Assembly (NCBI RefSeq): GCF_049999945.1
Contig: NZ_JBLYUB010000023.1
Location: forward strand, 1-64,000
Direction: 5' to 3'
Source of the DNA: Planosporangium spinosum
Lineage (GTDB): Bacteria > Actinomycetota > Actinomycetes > Mycobacteriales > Micromonosporaceae
Length of the DNA stretch: 64,000 nucleotides
The position numbers were made by a program, and so were the translations under genes. Of this stretch, positions 17,094 through 26,865 are shown one piece after another; position 1 is the stretch's first letter; each line of letters opens with the position of its first letter. Under the pieces are notes generated by a model. It ran no database searches and was not told the DNA's origin. It saw only the letters and a list, made by a program, of their open reading frames with translations.

Positions 17094-17213
17094 CGTGTCC
17101 GTATCGGATTCGGCGCCTCGGCCGCGCCGCCGGCCGTGTCGGAAGGGGCGCGATCCGCGAGGTACGGGTACCGCATGACGGGAGTGAAGTGGGGAATTGC
17201 CCTCTTTTCCGGC

Positions 17214-17219
17214 TAGCCT
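17214..17219 (+). promoter_or_regulatory. -10 box of leaderless metH mRNA
   Basis: TAGCCT lies eight bases before GTG 17228. There is no room for a cobalamin riboswitch between this box and the start. Confidence 0.45.
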
Positions 17220-17227
17220 CTTACGAC

Positions 17228-20200
17228 GTGTCGAGCTCATTGTTCAGTGTGCTGTCGGAGCGGATCCTGGTCGCCGACGGGGCGATGGGAACGATGCTGC
17301 AGGCGGCGGACCTGACCCTCGACGACTTCGATGGGCACGACGGGTGTAACGAGGTTCTCAATGTAACCCGTCCGGACGTCGTCCGCAGCGTTCACGATGC
17401 ATACCTGGCAGCCGGTGCGGACTGCGTCGAGACGAACACGTTCGGTGCCAACCTCGGCAACCTGGGGGAGTACGGGATCGAGTCCCGGATCCGGGAGCTG
17501 TCCGAGGCCGGCGCCCGACTGGCGCGCGACGCGGCCGACGCCTGGTCGACACCCGACCAGCCGCGGTTCGTCCTCGGCTCGGTCGGCCCCGGCACGAAGC
17601 TCCCGACGCTCGGGCACGCCCCGTACGCGCGGCTGCGCGACGCGTACCGCGAGAACGTCGCCGGCCTGCTCGCCGGCGGGGTCGACGCGATCCTGGTGGA
17701 GACCTGTCAGGACCTGCTGCAGGCGAAGGCGGCCGTGATCGGTGCCCGGCGCGCCATGGCGGACGCTGGTAGCACCGTGCCGCTGATCTGCCACGTCACC
17801 GTCGAGACCACCGGAACGATGCTGCTGGGCAGCGAGATCGGCGCGGCGCTGACCGCGCTCGAACCGCTCGGCATCGACCTGATCGGGCTCAACTGCGCCA
17901 CCGGCCCGGCCGAGATGAGCGAGCACCTGCGCTACCTGTCGCGGTACGCCCGGGTGCCGCTGTCGGTCATGCCCAACGCCGGGCTGCCCCAGCTCACCAG
18001 TGAGGGAGCGGTCTACCCGCTGACGCCGGACGAACTGGCAGACGCGCTCGACCGGTTCACCGCCGAGTACGGGGTGTCGCTGGTGGGTGGCTGCTGCGGC
18101 ACCACCCCGGCGCACGTGGCGGCGGTCGCGCGGCGCCTGGCCGGCCGGCCGCCCGCGCCCCGCGAGCCCCGCCCCGAGGCCGGCGTGGCCAGCATCTACC
18201 ACCACGTACCGTTCGCCCAGGACGCCAGCGTCCTCATGGTCGGAGAGCGCACCAACGCCAACGGGTCGAAGGCGTTCCGCGAGGCGATGCTGGCGCACGA
18301 CTGGCAGGCCTGCGTGGAGATCGCCCGCAGCCAGGCCCGGGACGGCTCGCACGTGCTCGACCTGTGCGTGGACTACGTCGGCCGGGACGGCGCGGCGGAC
18401 ATGCGCGAGGTGGCCGGGCGGTTCGCCACCGCCTCCACGCTGCCGATCATGCTCGACTCGACCGAGCCGAACGTGATCGAGGCCGGGCTGGAGATGCTCG
18501 GCGGCCGCTGCGTGATCAACTCGGTCAACTACGAGGACGGCGACGGCCCCACCTCGCGGTACGCGCGGGTGATGCCGGTCGTGCGCGAGCACGGCGCCGC
18601 CGTCGTCGCGCTCACCATCGACGAGGAGGGCCAGGCCCGCACCGCCGAGTGGAAGGTCCGGGTGGCGTCGCGGCTGATCGACGATCTGACCGGCCGGTGG
18701 GGCATGCGGCCGGCCGACATCTTCGTCGACTGTCTCACGTTCCCGATCGCCACCGGTCAGGAGGAGACCCGCCGCGACGCGATCGAGACCATCGAGGCGA
18801 TCCGCCAGATCGCCCGGCGGTACCCGGGGGTCAACTTCACCCTGGGCATCTCGAACGTGTCGTTCGGCCTGAACCCGGCCGCCCGGCAGGTGCTCAACTC
18901 GGTGTTCCTGCACGAGTGCGTGCAGGCCGGCCTGACCAGTGCGATCGTGCACGCCTCCAAGATCCTGCCGATCGCCCGTATCCCCGACGAGCAACGCGAG
19001 GTCGCCCTCGACCTGGTCTACGACCGGCGCCGCGACGGCTACGACCCGGTCCAGCGGTTCATCGAGCTGTTCGAGGGCGTGGACGCCACCAGCGCCCGCG
19101 CCACCCGGGCCCAGGAACTGGCGGGCCTGCCGCTCGACGAGCGGCTCAAGCGGCGCATCATCGACGGTGAACGCAACGGACTGGAGGCCGACCTCGACGC
19201 CGCCCTCGACGAGCGCCCGGCCCTGTCGATCATCAACGACATCCTGCTCGACGGGATGAAGGTCGTCGGTGAGCTGTTCGGCTCCGGCCAGATGCAGCTG
19301 CCGTTCGTGCTCCAGTCGGCCGAGGTGATGAAGGCCGCGGTTGCCTACCTCGAACCGCACATGGAGAAGAGCGACGCCGGCGGTAAGGGGCGCATCGTGC
19401 TCGCCACCGTCAAGGGCGACGTGCACGACATCGGCAAGAATCTCGTCGACATCATCCTGTCCAACAACGGCTACGAGGTCGTCAACCTCGGCATCAAGCA
19501 GCCGATCACCGCGATCCTGGAGGCCGCCGAGACCCACGACGCCGACGCGATCGGGATGTCCGGCCTGCTCGTCAAGTCCACGGTGATCATGAAGGAGAAC
19601 CTGGAGGAGATGAACGGCCGCGGCGTCGCGCAGCGCTGGCCGGTCCTGCTCGGCGGCGCCGCGCTGACCCGCGCGTACGTCGAGGACGACCTGCGCGCCC
19701 GGTACGCCGGCGACGTCCACTACGCCCGGGATGCCTTCGAGGGACTGTCGCTGATGGACCGGGTGATGACCGCCAAGCGGGGCGGCGTGGCCGTCGTCGA
19801 CCCCGAGCGCGAGGCCGCACTCGCCGCCCGCCGGGCCCGCCGGCAGAAGAGCGCGACGGTACGCGAGCAGCTACCCGGCCTCGACGACACCTCGGTCCGC
19901 TCCGACGTGGCCGCCGACGCGCCCGTACCGGCGGCGCCGTTCCTCGGTACCCGGGTCGTGCGTGGCATCCCGCTCGCCGACTACGCCGCGCTGCTCGACG
20001 AGCGGGCGACATTCCTGGGCCAGTGGGGGCTGCGCGGCGCCCGGGGCGGCGGCGGACCGTCCTACGAGGAGCTGATCGAGACCGAGGGCCGGCCGCGGCT
20101 GCGGTACTGGCTGGACCGGCTCGCCGCCGACAAGGTCCTCGAGGCGGCCGTGGTCTACGGGTACTTCCCGGCGTACTCCGAAGCGAACGACCTGGTCGTG

Positions 20201-20740
20201 CTCGACGAGAACGGGCACGCCGAGGTCGCCCGGTTCACGTTCCCGCGCCAGCGCAGCGAGCGCCGGCTGTGCCTGGCCGACTTCTTCCGCGGCCGCGACT
20301 CCGGGCACCTCGACGTGGTCGGCTTCCAACTGGTCACGGTCGGCCAGCCGATCAGCGAGTACACCGCCAAGCTGTTCGCCGGGCACTCCTACCGCGACTA
20401 TCTGGAAGTCCACGGCCTGTCCGTGCAGCTCACCGAGGCCCTCGCCGAGTACTGGCACAAGCGGATGCGCGAGGAACTGGTCCTGCCCGACGGGCGGCGG
20501 GTCGCCGACGACGACCCGGCCGACCTCGACGGGCTGCTGCGCACCGACTACCGGGGTTGCCGGTACGCGTTCGGTTATCCGGCCTGCCCGGATCTGGAGG
20601 ACCGGACGAAGATCGTGGAGCTGCTGCGGCCCGACCGGATCGGTGTGACGCTGAGCGAGGAGTACCAGCTCATGCCCGAGCAGGCCACGGACGCGATCAT
20701 CGTGCACCACCCGGAGGCGAGCTACTTCAACGCCAAGTGA
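17228..20740 (+). CDS. metH: cobalamin-dependent methionine synthase
   Basis: MetH moves a methyl group from 5-methyltetrahydrofolate through methylcobalamin to homocysteine. The 1170-residue protein has all modules in order. The homocysteine domain has zinc ligands in IGLNCATGPAEM and LVGGCCGTTPAH. The pterin-binding domain begins VGERTNANGSKAF. A cobalamin cap (ALSIINDILLDGMKVVGELF) precedes the B12 domain with the cobalt-ligating His in TVKGDVHDIGKN. The C-terminal SAM-dependent reactivation domain includes RPRLRYWLDRLAADKV and EEYQLMPEQATDAI. GTG 17228 gives VSSSLFSVLSERILVADGAM. It is divergent from PAC2 and not part of an obvious methionine operon. Confidence 0.97.
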   Translation: MSSSLFSVLSERILVADGAMGTMLQAADLTLDDFDGHDGCNEVLNVTRPDVVRSVHDAYLAAGADCVETNTFGANLGNLGEYGIESRIRELSEAGARLARDAADAWSTPDQPRFVLGSVGPGTKLPTLGHAPYARLRDAYRENVAGLLAGGVDAILVETCQDLLQAKAAVIGARRAMADAGSTVPLICHVTVETTGTMLLGSEIGAALTALEPLGIDLIGLNCATGPAEMSEHLRYLSRYARVPLSVMPNAGLPQLTSEGAVYPLTPDELADALDRFTAEYGVSLVGGCCGTTPAHVAAVARRLAGRPPAPREPRPEAGVASIYHHVPFAQDASVLMVGERTNANGSKAFREAMLAHDWQACVEIARSQARDGSHVLDLCVDYVGRDGAADMREVAGRFATASTLPIMLDSTEPNVIEAGLEMLGGRCVINSVNYEDGDGPTSRYARVMPVVREHGAAVVALTIDEEGQARTAEWKVRVASRLIDDLTGRWGMRPADIFVDCLTFPIATGQEETRRDAIETIEAIRQIARRYPGVNFTLGISNVSFGLNPAARQVLNSVFLHECVQAGLTSAIVHASKILPIARIPDEQREVALDLVYDRRRDGYDPVQRFIELFEGVDATSARATRAQELAGLPLDERLKRRIIDGERNGLEADLDAALDERPALSIINDILLDGMKVVGELFGSGQMQLPFVLQSAEVMKAAVAYLEPHMEKSDAGGKGRIVLATVKGDVHDIGKNLVDIILSNNGYEVVNLGIKQPITAILEAAETHDADAIGMSGLLVKSTVIMKENLEEMNGRGVAQRWPVLLGGAALTRAYVEDDLRARYAGDVHYARDAFEGLSLMDRVMTAKRGGVAVVDPEREAALAARRARRQKSATVREQLPGLDDTSVRSDVAADAPVPAAPFLGTRVVRGIPLADYAALLDERATFLGQWGLRGARGGGGPSYEELIETEGRPRLRYWLDRLAADKVLEAAVVYGYFPAYSEANDLVVLDENGHAEVARFTFPRQRSERRLCLADFFRGRDSGHLDVVGFQLVTVGQPISEYTAKLFAGHSYRDYLEVHGLSVQLTEALAEYWHKRMREELVLPDGRRVADDDPADLDGLLRTDYRGCRYAFGYPACPDLEDRTKIVELLRPDRIGVTLSEEYQLMPEQATDAIIVHHPEASYFNAK

Positions 20741-20743
20741 GGC

Positions 20744-20767
20744 GTCCGTCCGCGATCGTGGACGGAC
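20744..20767 (+). terminator. short hairpin after metH
   Basis: GTCCGTCC and GGACGGAC flank eight bases just after the metH stop codon. The stem can extend inward by two pairs. Confidence 0.4.
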
Positions 20768-20934
20768 AGGCCGGCTTCCGGTCGCCGGCTTGTGACACCG
20801 GTGGCGCTCCACCGAGATCGAATGTCACGGATTGGCCCCAAAGCCTTCCCGGGCGTTCCCTCGATCCTTCACCCCGGATTAGATTTCCGCTACTCGATGA
20901 CGCCATGGACGCCGTCGTACGTGAGGGGTGAGGA

Positions 20935-22599
20935 ATGCAGGCACGAAGGCTGAGGGTGGCGGCTGTCGTCGCCGCCGGCGCGCTGGTGATCGGCGCGGCC
21001 GGCTGCGCCGAGAGCAAACGCGGTTCGGAGCCGGCCAAGACCGGAGGCACGTTCGTCTTCGCCGGCGCCGGCGACCCGAAGAACCTCGATCCGATCTTCA
21101 ACGATGACGGCGAATCGTTCCGGCCGGCCCGTCAGATGTTCGACACTCTGGTCCAGCACAAGCCGGGCACCGCCGAGTTGGCGCCGGGCCTGGCGGAGAA
21201 GTGGGAGAGCGACCCGACCGGCAAGGTGTGGACGTTCACCCTGCGCAAGGGGGTCAAGTTCCACGACGGCAGCGACTTCAACGCCGCCGCGGTCTGCTTC
21301 AACTTCGACCGCTGGTTCAACATGAAGGGCGCCGCCGCGCAGAGCCAGATGATCTACTACGGCGACGTGTTCGAGGGCTTCGCCAAGAACGAGGGCGACA
21401 CCACGGGCGAGTCGATCTACGACAAGTGTGAGGCGAAGGACGACGGCACGGCCGTCCTCACGCTCAAGAGGTACAAGGGAGCGTTCCCGGGCGCGTTCGC
21501 GCTGACCTCGTTCTCCATCTCCAGCCCGAAGGCGCTGCAGCAGTACGGCGCCGACAAGGTGACCCAGCAGGGCGACTCGTTCGAGTACAGCGAGTACGCC
21601 AACGCGCACCCGACCGGTACCGGCCCGTTCACCTACGGCGGCTGGGACAAGGCCAACAACACGATCACGCTGAACCGCAACCCCAACTACTGGGGCGAGA
21701 AGGCCAAGGTCGACAAGCTCGTCATCAAGGTCATTAAGGACGAGACGGCGCGCAAGCAGGAACTGCGTGCCGGCACGGTCGACGGTATCGACTTCCCGGC
21801 GCCCGCCGACGCCAAGGCGCTGTCCGGCGAGGGCTTCAACGTCCTGGCCCGCCCCGCGTTCAACATCCTCTACCTGGGGATCAACCAGAAGAACAACCCC
21901 GCGCTCAAGGATCTCCGGGTGCGCCAGGCGCTGGCGTACGCCATCAACCGCGAGCAGTTGGTGCAGACCAAGGCCCCCAAGGGCGCCGAGGTGGCCAAGG
22001 AGTTCATGCCGAAGACGGTCCTCGGGTACGCCGACGACGTCACCGACTACAAGTACGACCCGGCGAAGGCCAAGAGCCTGCTCGCCGAGGCCGGCGCGAC
22101 CAACCTGACGCTCAACTTCTACTACCCGCCGGACGTCACCCGGCCCTACATGCCCAACCCGCAGGAGATCTTCACCGTCATCTCCAACGACCTGCAGGCG
22201 GTCGGCATCAAGGTCACCGGCGTACCGCGGCCGTGGAACGGCGGCTACAAGGACGACGTGCAGAAGCTCGGCAAGCACGACCTGCACATCCTCGGCTGGA
22301 CCGGCGACTACAACGACCCGGGCAACTTCGCCGGGACGTTCTTCGGCCGCGGCAAGGCGGAGTTCGGTGACGAGGCGATGACCGAGATGTTCGACGTCAT
22401 CGCCAAGGCCGACGCCGAGCCCGACCAGGCCAAGAAGAAGGCCGCCTGGCAGCAGGCCAACAAGGACATCATGGCCAAGTACCTGCCGGCCATCCCGGTG
22501 TGGCACTCGCCACCGTCCATCGTGGTTGGCAAGAAGGTCAAGGGCCTCGTCGCCAGCCCGCTGACCGACGAGCGCTTCAACACCGTCTCCAAGAGCTAA
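20935..22599 (+). CDS. ABC transporter substrate-binding lipoprotein (family 5, peptide/nickel type)
   Basis: The 554-residue lipoprotein has a signal peptide ending in lipobox IGAAGC, so Cys24 would be lipidated. The mature protein is a family 5 solute-binding protein: GGTFVFAGAGDPKNLDPIFN near the start, LAEKWESDPTGKVWTFTLRK, GTGPFTYGGWDKANNTITLN, and LRVRQALAYAINREQLVQ. These proteins collect oligopeptides or similar solutes for the adjacent permeases. It starts at ATG 20935 with a GAGG-rich site. It is the first gene of a five-gene operon and is separated from the permease by a strong hairpin. Confidence 0.92.
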   Translation: MQARRLRVAAVVAAGALVIGAAGCAESKRGSEPAKTGGTFVFAGAGDPKNLDPIFNDDGESFRPARQMFDTLVQHKPGTAELAPGLAEKWESDPTGKVWTFTLRKGVKFHDGSDFNAAAVCFNFDRWFNMKGAAAQSQMIYYGDVFEGFAKNEGDTTGESIYDKCEAKDDGTAVLTLKRYKGAFPGAFALTSFSISSPKALQQYGADKVTQQGDSFEYSEYANAHPTGTGPFTYGGWDKANNTITLNRNPNYWGEKAKVDKLVIKVIKDETARKQELRAGTVDGIDFPAPADAKALSGEGFNVLARPAFNILYLGINQKNNPALKDLRVRQALAYAINREQLVQTKAPKGAEVAKEFMPKTVLGYADDVTDYKYDPAKAKSLLAEAGATNLTLNFYYPPDVTRPYMPNPQEIFTVISNDLQAVGIKVTGVPRPWNGGYKDDVQKLGKHDLHILGWTGDYNDPGNFAGTFFGRGKAEFGDEAMTEMFDVIAKADAEPDQAKKKAAWQQANKDIMAKYLPAIPVWHSPPSIVVGKKVKGLVASPLTDERFNTVSKS

Positions 22600-22611
22600 C
22601 CGGCGATTGAC

Positions 22612-22649
22612 GGCCGGCCCGGGTCGGGGAAACCCGACCCGGGCCGGCC
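22612..22649 (+). terminator. 17-bp intercistronic hairpin (GAAA loop)
   Basis: Arms 22612-22628 and 22633-22649 are perfect complements closing a GAAA tetraloop, 12 bases after the binding-protein stop and 26 bases before the permease start. Placed inside the operon, it probably protects or partly terminates the message so that binding protein is made in excess over permease. Confidence 0.7.
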
Positions 22650-22675
22650 CGATGCAAAGGACAGGTGGTCCCTCA

Positions 22676-23683
22676 ATGCTGCGGGTCGTGATCCGCCGTC
22701 TGCTCCAGATGGTGGTCACCCTCATCGCGCTTTCGGCGCTGATTTTCGTCTGGCTGCGAAACCTCCCCGGCGGGCCGGTGGAGGCGCTCCTCGGTGAGCG
22801 CGCCACCCCCGAACGCCGCGCGCTGCTGACCAAGGCGCTGGGCTACGACCAGCCGATCTGGGTGCAGTACGGCAAGTTCGTCCAGCGCGTCGTCACCGGC
22901 AACTTCGGCAACTCCATCCGCAGCGGCGACAGCGTCACCGACACGATCGGGCGGGCGTTCCCGGCCACGATCGAACTGTCCGTCGCGGCGCTCATCATCG
23001 CGGTGGGGCTCGGTATCCCGCTCGGCTACCTGGCCGCCCGCCACCGCGGCCGCCTGGTCGACACCGTCATCGTCATCGGCACGCTGATGGGCATCGCGAT
23101 CCCGATCTTCTTCATGGGCTACCTGCTCAAGGACCAGCTCACCCAGAACCTGCACTGGTTCCCGCCGTCCGGCCGGCAGTCGATCGGCATCGACGCCACC
23201 CGGGTCACCGGCTTCTTCGTCCTCGACGGGATCCTCACCCGCGAGTGGGACGCGGCAGGTGACGCCCTCTGGCACCTGGTCCTGCCGGCGATGACGCTCG
23301 CGACCATCCCCCTCGCCGTCATCACCCGGATCACCCGGGCCAGCGTGCTCGACGTCCTGGGCGAGGACTACGTCCGCACCGCGGAGGCGAAGGGCCTGCG
23401 TAACCGGACGATCCGCGGCCGGCACGTGCTGCGCAACGCGCTGCTGCCGGTCGTTACGACGATCGGGTTGCAGACCGGCGCGCTGCTCGGCGGTGCCGTC
23501 CTCACCGAACGGGTGTTCAACTGGGGCGGGATCGGCTCGCTGATCTCGGACTCCATCTCCGGTAGCCGGGACTATCCGGTGCTGCAGGCGCTCATCCTGC
23601 TCGCGGCGCTGGTCTTCGTGCTGGTCAATCTGATCGTCGACCTGTCGTACGCGTTGATCGACCCCAGGGTGCGTGTCGGGTGA
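22676..23683 (+). CDS. ABC transporter permease (DppB/OppB type)
   Basis: The 335-residue membrane protein has the N-terminal signature MLRVVIRRLLQMVVTLIALS, a periplasmic loop with GYDQPIWVQYGKFVQRVVTG, and the EAA loop DYVRTAEAKGLRNRTI that contacts the ATPase. About six transmembrane segments are visible. It forms a heterodimer with the next permease. The GTGA overlap with the second permease indicates tight coupling. ATG 22676 is preceded only by a weak site (AGGTGG nine bases upstream). Confidence 0.92.
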   Translation: MLRVVIRRLLQMVVTLIALSALIFVWLRNLPGGPVEALLGERATPERRALLTKALGYDQPIWVQYGKFVQRVVTGNFGNSIRSGDSVTDTIGRAFPATIELSVAALIIAVGLGIPLGYLAARHRGRLVDTVIVIGTLMGIAIPIFFMGYLLKDQLTQNLHWFPPSGRQSIGIDATRVTGFFVLDGILTREWDAAGDALWHLVLPAMTLATIPLAVITRITRASVLDVLGEDYVRTAEAKGLRNRTIRGRHVLRNALLPVVTTIGLQTGALLGGAVLTERVFNWGGIGSLISDSISGSRDYPVLQALILLAALVFVLVNLIVDLSYALIDPRVRVG

Positions 23684-24633
23684 AGGCAGTCACGGAACGC
23701 ACGATCGACAAGCTGGACCGGCTCGCCGCCAGTACGGCCGAGGCCGGCGGCGTCAGCCTGCTGCGCGACGCGCTGCGCCGGCTGTCCCGCAACCCGGTGG
23801 CCATCGTGGGCGCCGCGATCGTGCTGCTGTTCATCCTGGTCGCGGCGCTCGCCCCGGTCATCGCGCCGCACGACCCGGTCGCCCGGTACCCGGAACTGAC
23901 CCACGACCTCACCGTCGACAACATCCCCGGCGCCCGGTCCGGCTTCCCGCTCGGCTCCGACCCGCTCGGCCGGGACTTCCTCTCCCGCATGATCCACGGA
24001 TCCCGCCAGACCCTCTTCGTCGGCGTCGTCGCGACCGCCCTCGGCCTCGCCATCGGGATCGCGCTCGGCACCCTCGCGGGTGCGTTCCCCGGCCGGCTGG
24101 GCAAATGGCTGGACCTGGGCATCATGCGACTGACCGACGTGATGCTCGCGCTGCCGAGCCTGCTGCTGGCCGTCACCCTGGTCGCGCTCGTGGCCCGGCC
24201 CAGCCAGTGGACGGTCATCGTCGCGGTGGCGCTGGTCAACGTACCCATCTTCGCGCGGCTGCTGCGCGGTTCCATGCTGGCGCAGCGGGAGAGTGACCAC
24301 GTCCTCGCGGCCCGGTCGCTCGGCGTCCGGCAGGGCACGATCGTGCTGCGGCACATCCTGCCTAACTCGGTCGGGCCGGTGATCGTACAGGGCACGCTCA
24401 CCTTCGGCACGGCCATCATCGAGGCGGCCGCACTGTCCTTCCTCGGCCTCGGCGACCCGGACATCAACCGGGCCGAGTGGGGCCAGATGCTCGGCGTCGA
24501 CGGCGTCCGGTACCTCGAGGTACGGCCCGAACTCGCGTACTACCCGGCCATCGCCATCATCATCGTCGCGCTCGGCTTCACCCTGCTCGGCGAGGCGATG
24601 CGCGAGGCCCTCGATCCGAAGAACCGCCGGTGA
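23680..24633 (+). CDS. ABC transporter permease (DppC/OppC type)
   Basis: The 317-residue second permease starts with a soluble N-terminal extension of about 40 residues, then RNPVAIVGAAIVLLFILVAA. The OppC hallmark FPLGSDPLGRDFLSRMIHGS follows, then the EAA loop SDHVLAARSLGVRQGTIVLR and NRAEWGQMLGVDG. Its GTG overlaps the preceding stop by four bases. Together with DppB it forms the transmembrane pore of the importer. Confidence 0.92.
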   Translation: MKAVTERTIDKLDRLAASTAEAGGVSLLRDALRRLSRNPVAIVGAAIVLLFILVAALAPVIAPHDPVARYPELTHDLTVDNIPGARSGFPLGSDPLGRDFLSRMIHGSRQTLFVGVVATALGLAIGIALGTLAGAFPGRLGKWLDLGIMRLTDVMLALPSLLLAVTLVALVARPSQWTVIVAVALVNVPIFARLLRGSMLAQRESDHVLAARSLGVRQGTIVLRHILPNSVGPVIVQGTLTFGTAIIEAAALSFLGLGDPDINRAEWGQMLGVDGVRYLEVRPELAYYPAIAIIIVALGFTLLGEAMREALDPKNRR

Positions 24634-24657
24634 CCCCGCAGAAACTCGGTGCCCACG

Positions 24658-25647
24658 ATGCCACTGCTTGACGTACGGGACCTCAGCGTCGTCTTCAAAC
24701 GCCGCGGCGAGCAGCCGTTCACGGCCGTCGACGGCGTCAGCTTCAACGTCGAGGCGGGCCAGACCGTCGGCCTGGTCGGCGAGTCCGGCTGCGGCAAGAG
24801 CGTCACCAGCCTCGCGATCATGCGGTTGCTGCCCCGGCGCGGCAACACGGTCACCGGCACGGTCCGCTTCGACGGTACCGATCTGCTGCGGCTGTCCGAC
24901 GACGAGATGCGGGACCGGCGCGGCCGGGACATCGGCATGATCTTCCAGGACCCGCTGTCGTCGCTGAACCCGGTCATCCCGATCGGCGTCCAGGTCGCCG
25001 AGGTGCTTCAGCGCCACCAGGGGCAGGACAAGCGCGAGTCCGCCCGCAACGCCCGCAACCTCCTCGACGCCGTCGGCATCCCGGACCCGGACCGGCGGCT
25101 CAAGGAGTACCCGCACCAGATCTCCGGCGGGATGCGCCAGCGCGCCCTCATCGCCATGGCGCTCGCCTGTAAACCGCGGCTGCTCATCGCCGACGAGCCG
25201 ACCACCGCGCTCGACGTCACCATCCAGGCGCAGATCCTCACCCTGCTCAAGGACCTCGTCCACGAGACCGGCAGCGCCCTCATCATGATCACTCACGATC
25301 TCGGGGTGGTCGCCGGGCTGTGCGACACCGTCAACGTGCTGTACGCCGGCAAAGTAGTGGAGACCAGCCCACGGCGCCCGCTGTTCGCCGAGCCGCGCCA
25401 CCCGTACACCAACGGGCTGATGAACTCGATCCCGCGCCTGGACCTGCCACGCGGTGCGCCGCTGACGCCGATCCGGGGCTCGGTCAACGACAACATCCCG
25501 TGGCGGGAAGGGTGCGCGTTCGCCCCGCGCTGCGACAACGTGCTCGACGTGTGCCTGGAGGGCACCCCGCCGCTGGCCGACGACGGCTATCAGGGACTGC
25601 GCTGCAACAACCCGGTATCCCGGCCGCAGGAGGTGGCGACGCCATGA
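24658..25647 (+). CDS. ABC transporter ATP-binding protein (DppD/OppD type)
   Basis: The 329-residue ATPase has Walker A GESGCGKS, Q-loop IFQDPLSSLNP, signature ISGGMRQRALIAMAL, Walker B LLIADEPTTALD and switch MITHDLGVVAG. The C-terminal oligopeptide/dipeptide extension has CAFAPRCDNVLDVC and RCNNPVS, whose cysteines probably bind an iron-sulfur cluster. ATG 24658 is chosen; GTG at 24649 is the alternative. The stop overlaps the start of the second ATPase as ATGA. Confidence 0.92.
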   Translation: MPLLDVRDLSVVFKRRGEQPFTAVDGVSFNVEAGQTVGLVGESGCGKSVTSLAIMRLLPRRGNTVTGTVRFDGTDLLRLSDDEMRDRRGRDIGMIFQDPLSSLNPVIPIGVQVAEVLQRHQGQDKRESARNARNLLDAVGIPDPDRRLKEYPHQISGGMRQRALIAMALACKPRLLIADEPTTALDVTIQAQILTLLKDLVHETGSALIMITHDLGVVAGLCDTVNVLYAGKVVETSPRRPLFAEPRHPYTNGLMNSIPRLDLPRGAPLTPIRGSVNDNIPWREGCAFAPRCDNVLDVCLEGTPPLADDGYQGLRCNNPVSRPQEVATP

Positions 25648-26750
25648 CGACCGCTGTCGAGGCACGGACGCTGATCGACATCCGCAACCTGAAGGTGCAC
25701 TTCCCGATCTCCAGCGGCGTCCTGTTCAACCGGACCGTCGGGTACGTGTACGCCGTCGACGGGGTCTCGCTGTCGATCCCGAAGGGCGGCACCTACGGCC
25801 TGGTCGGCGAGTCCGGCTGCGGCAAGTCGACCCTCGGCCGCGGCCTGCTGCGCCTCGTGGAACCGACCGACGGTGAGATCATCTTCGACGGGCAGGACGT
25901 CCGGGCGCTCAGCGGCGAGGCGCTGCGCCGGCAGCGCCGGCGGATGCAGATGGTGTTCCAGGACCCGCTGTCCAGCCTCGACCCCCGCCAGAGCGTCGAG
26001 TCGCTGCTCGTCGAGGGGCTCAAGGCGCACGGGCTCGCCAGGGACCGGGCGGCGACGTCACAGCGGCTACGCGAGGTGCTCGACTCGGTGGGGCTGCCGG
26101 CGAGCGCGCTGCGGAAGTACCCCCACGAGTTCTCCGGCGGGCAGCGGCAGCGGATCGGGATCGCCCGCGCGCTGATCCTGGGGCCGGAGCTGATCGTCGC
26201 CGACGAGCCGGTGTCGGCGCTGGACGTGTCGATCCAGGCGCAGGTGATCAACCTGCTGGCGGACCTGCAACGGTCGCTGGGCCTGACGTACCTGGTGATC
26301 GCGCACGACCTCGCCGTCGTCCGGCACATCTCCGACACGGTCGGCGTGATGTACCTGGGCACCCTCGCGGAGGAGGCCGGCGCGGACGAGTTGTACGCGT
26401 CTCCGCTGCACCCGTACACGAAGGCGCTGATGTCGGCGGTGCCGGTGCCCAACCCGACCGTCGAGGACCGGCGGGAGCGGATCCTGCTCGCCGGTGACCT
26501 GCCGTCGCCGGCCAACCCGCCCAGCGGCTGCCGGTTCCACACCCGCTGCCCGTGGGCGCAGCCGACCCGGTGCTCCGACGAGCGGCCGCAGCTGCGCGAG
26601 GTACGCCCGGGGCACCGGGTCGCGTGCCACTGGGCCGAGGAGATCGCCGACGGCCGGATCCGTCCACATGAGGTGGAGCCCGAGCTGGTGCACCCGGAGA
26701 CCGGACCGGCGGAGCTGCCGGACGACCTGAAACCGCAGGCGATTCTCTAA
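25644..26750 (+). CDS. ABC transporter ATP-binding protein (DppF/OppF type)
   Basis: The 368-residue ATPase contains Walker A GESGCGKST, Q-loop FQDPLSSLDPRQ, signature FSGGQRQRIGIARAL, Walker B LIVADEPVSALD and switch VIAHDLAVVRH. The C-terminal domain has CRFHTRCPWAQPTRC, the usual cysteine cluster of this class. It completes the transporter as the partner of the preceding ATPase, with a four-base start/stop overlap. The extreme C-terminus is an acidic tail (EVEPELVHPETGPAELPDD) not shared with typical DppF. Confidence 0.92.
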   Translation: MTTAVEARTLIDIRNLKVHFPISSGVLFNRTVGYVYAVDGVSLSIPKGGTYGLVGESGCGKSTLGRGLLRLVEPTDGEIIFDGQDVRALSGEALRRQRRRMQMVFQDPLSSLDPRQSVESLLVEGLKAHGLARDRAATSQRLREVLDSVGLPASALRKYPHEFSGGQRQRIGIARALILGPELIVADEPVSALDVSIQAQVINLLADLQRSLGLTYLVIAHDLAVVRHISDTVGVMYLGTLAEEAGADELYASPLHPYTKALMSAVPVPNPTVEDRRERILLAGDLPSPANPPSGCRFHTRCPWAQPTRCSDERPQLREVRPGHRVACHWAEEIADGRIRPHEVEPELVHPETGPAELPDDLKPQAIL

Positions 26751-26816
26751 ATTCAGCCGGCCGGGACGGACCCGGCGGCCGGTGCCCTCGCGGCTGCCGC
26801 GTGCGCGGCCGTCGCA

Positions 26817-26857
26817 CCCGGGCGGCGGGGTGGCCCAGGGCCACCCCGCCGCCCGGG
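26817..26857. terminator. 19-bp perfect hairpin ending the ABC operon
   Basis: Arms 26817-26835 and 26839-26857 are perfect complements with a CAG loop. It lies between the convergent ABC operon and the two-protease gene and ends nine bases before the latter's stop. Confidence 0.8.
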
Positions 26858-26865
26858 CCGTTCGC

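Noticed and set aside
16178..17227. Extended N-terminus of the methionine synthase frame
   Set aside because: It is the antisense of the PAC2 gene; MetH homology starts at about 17228 where a GTG fits.
17081..17227. Possible cobalamin riboswitch upstream of metH
   Set aside because: The interval is short, has no B12-box-like sequence, and a -10 box sits right before the start.
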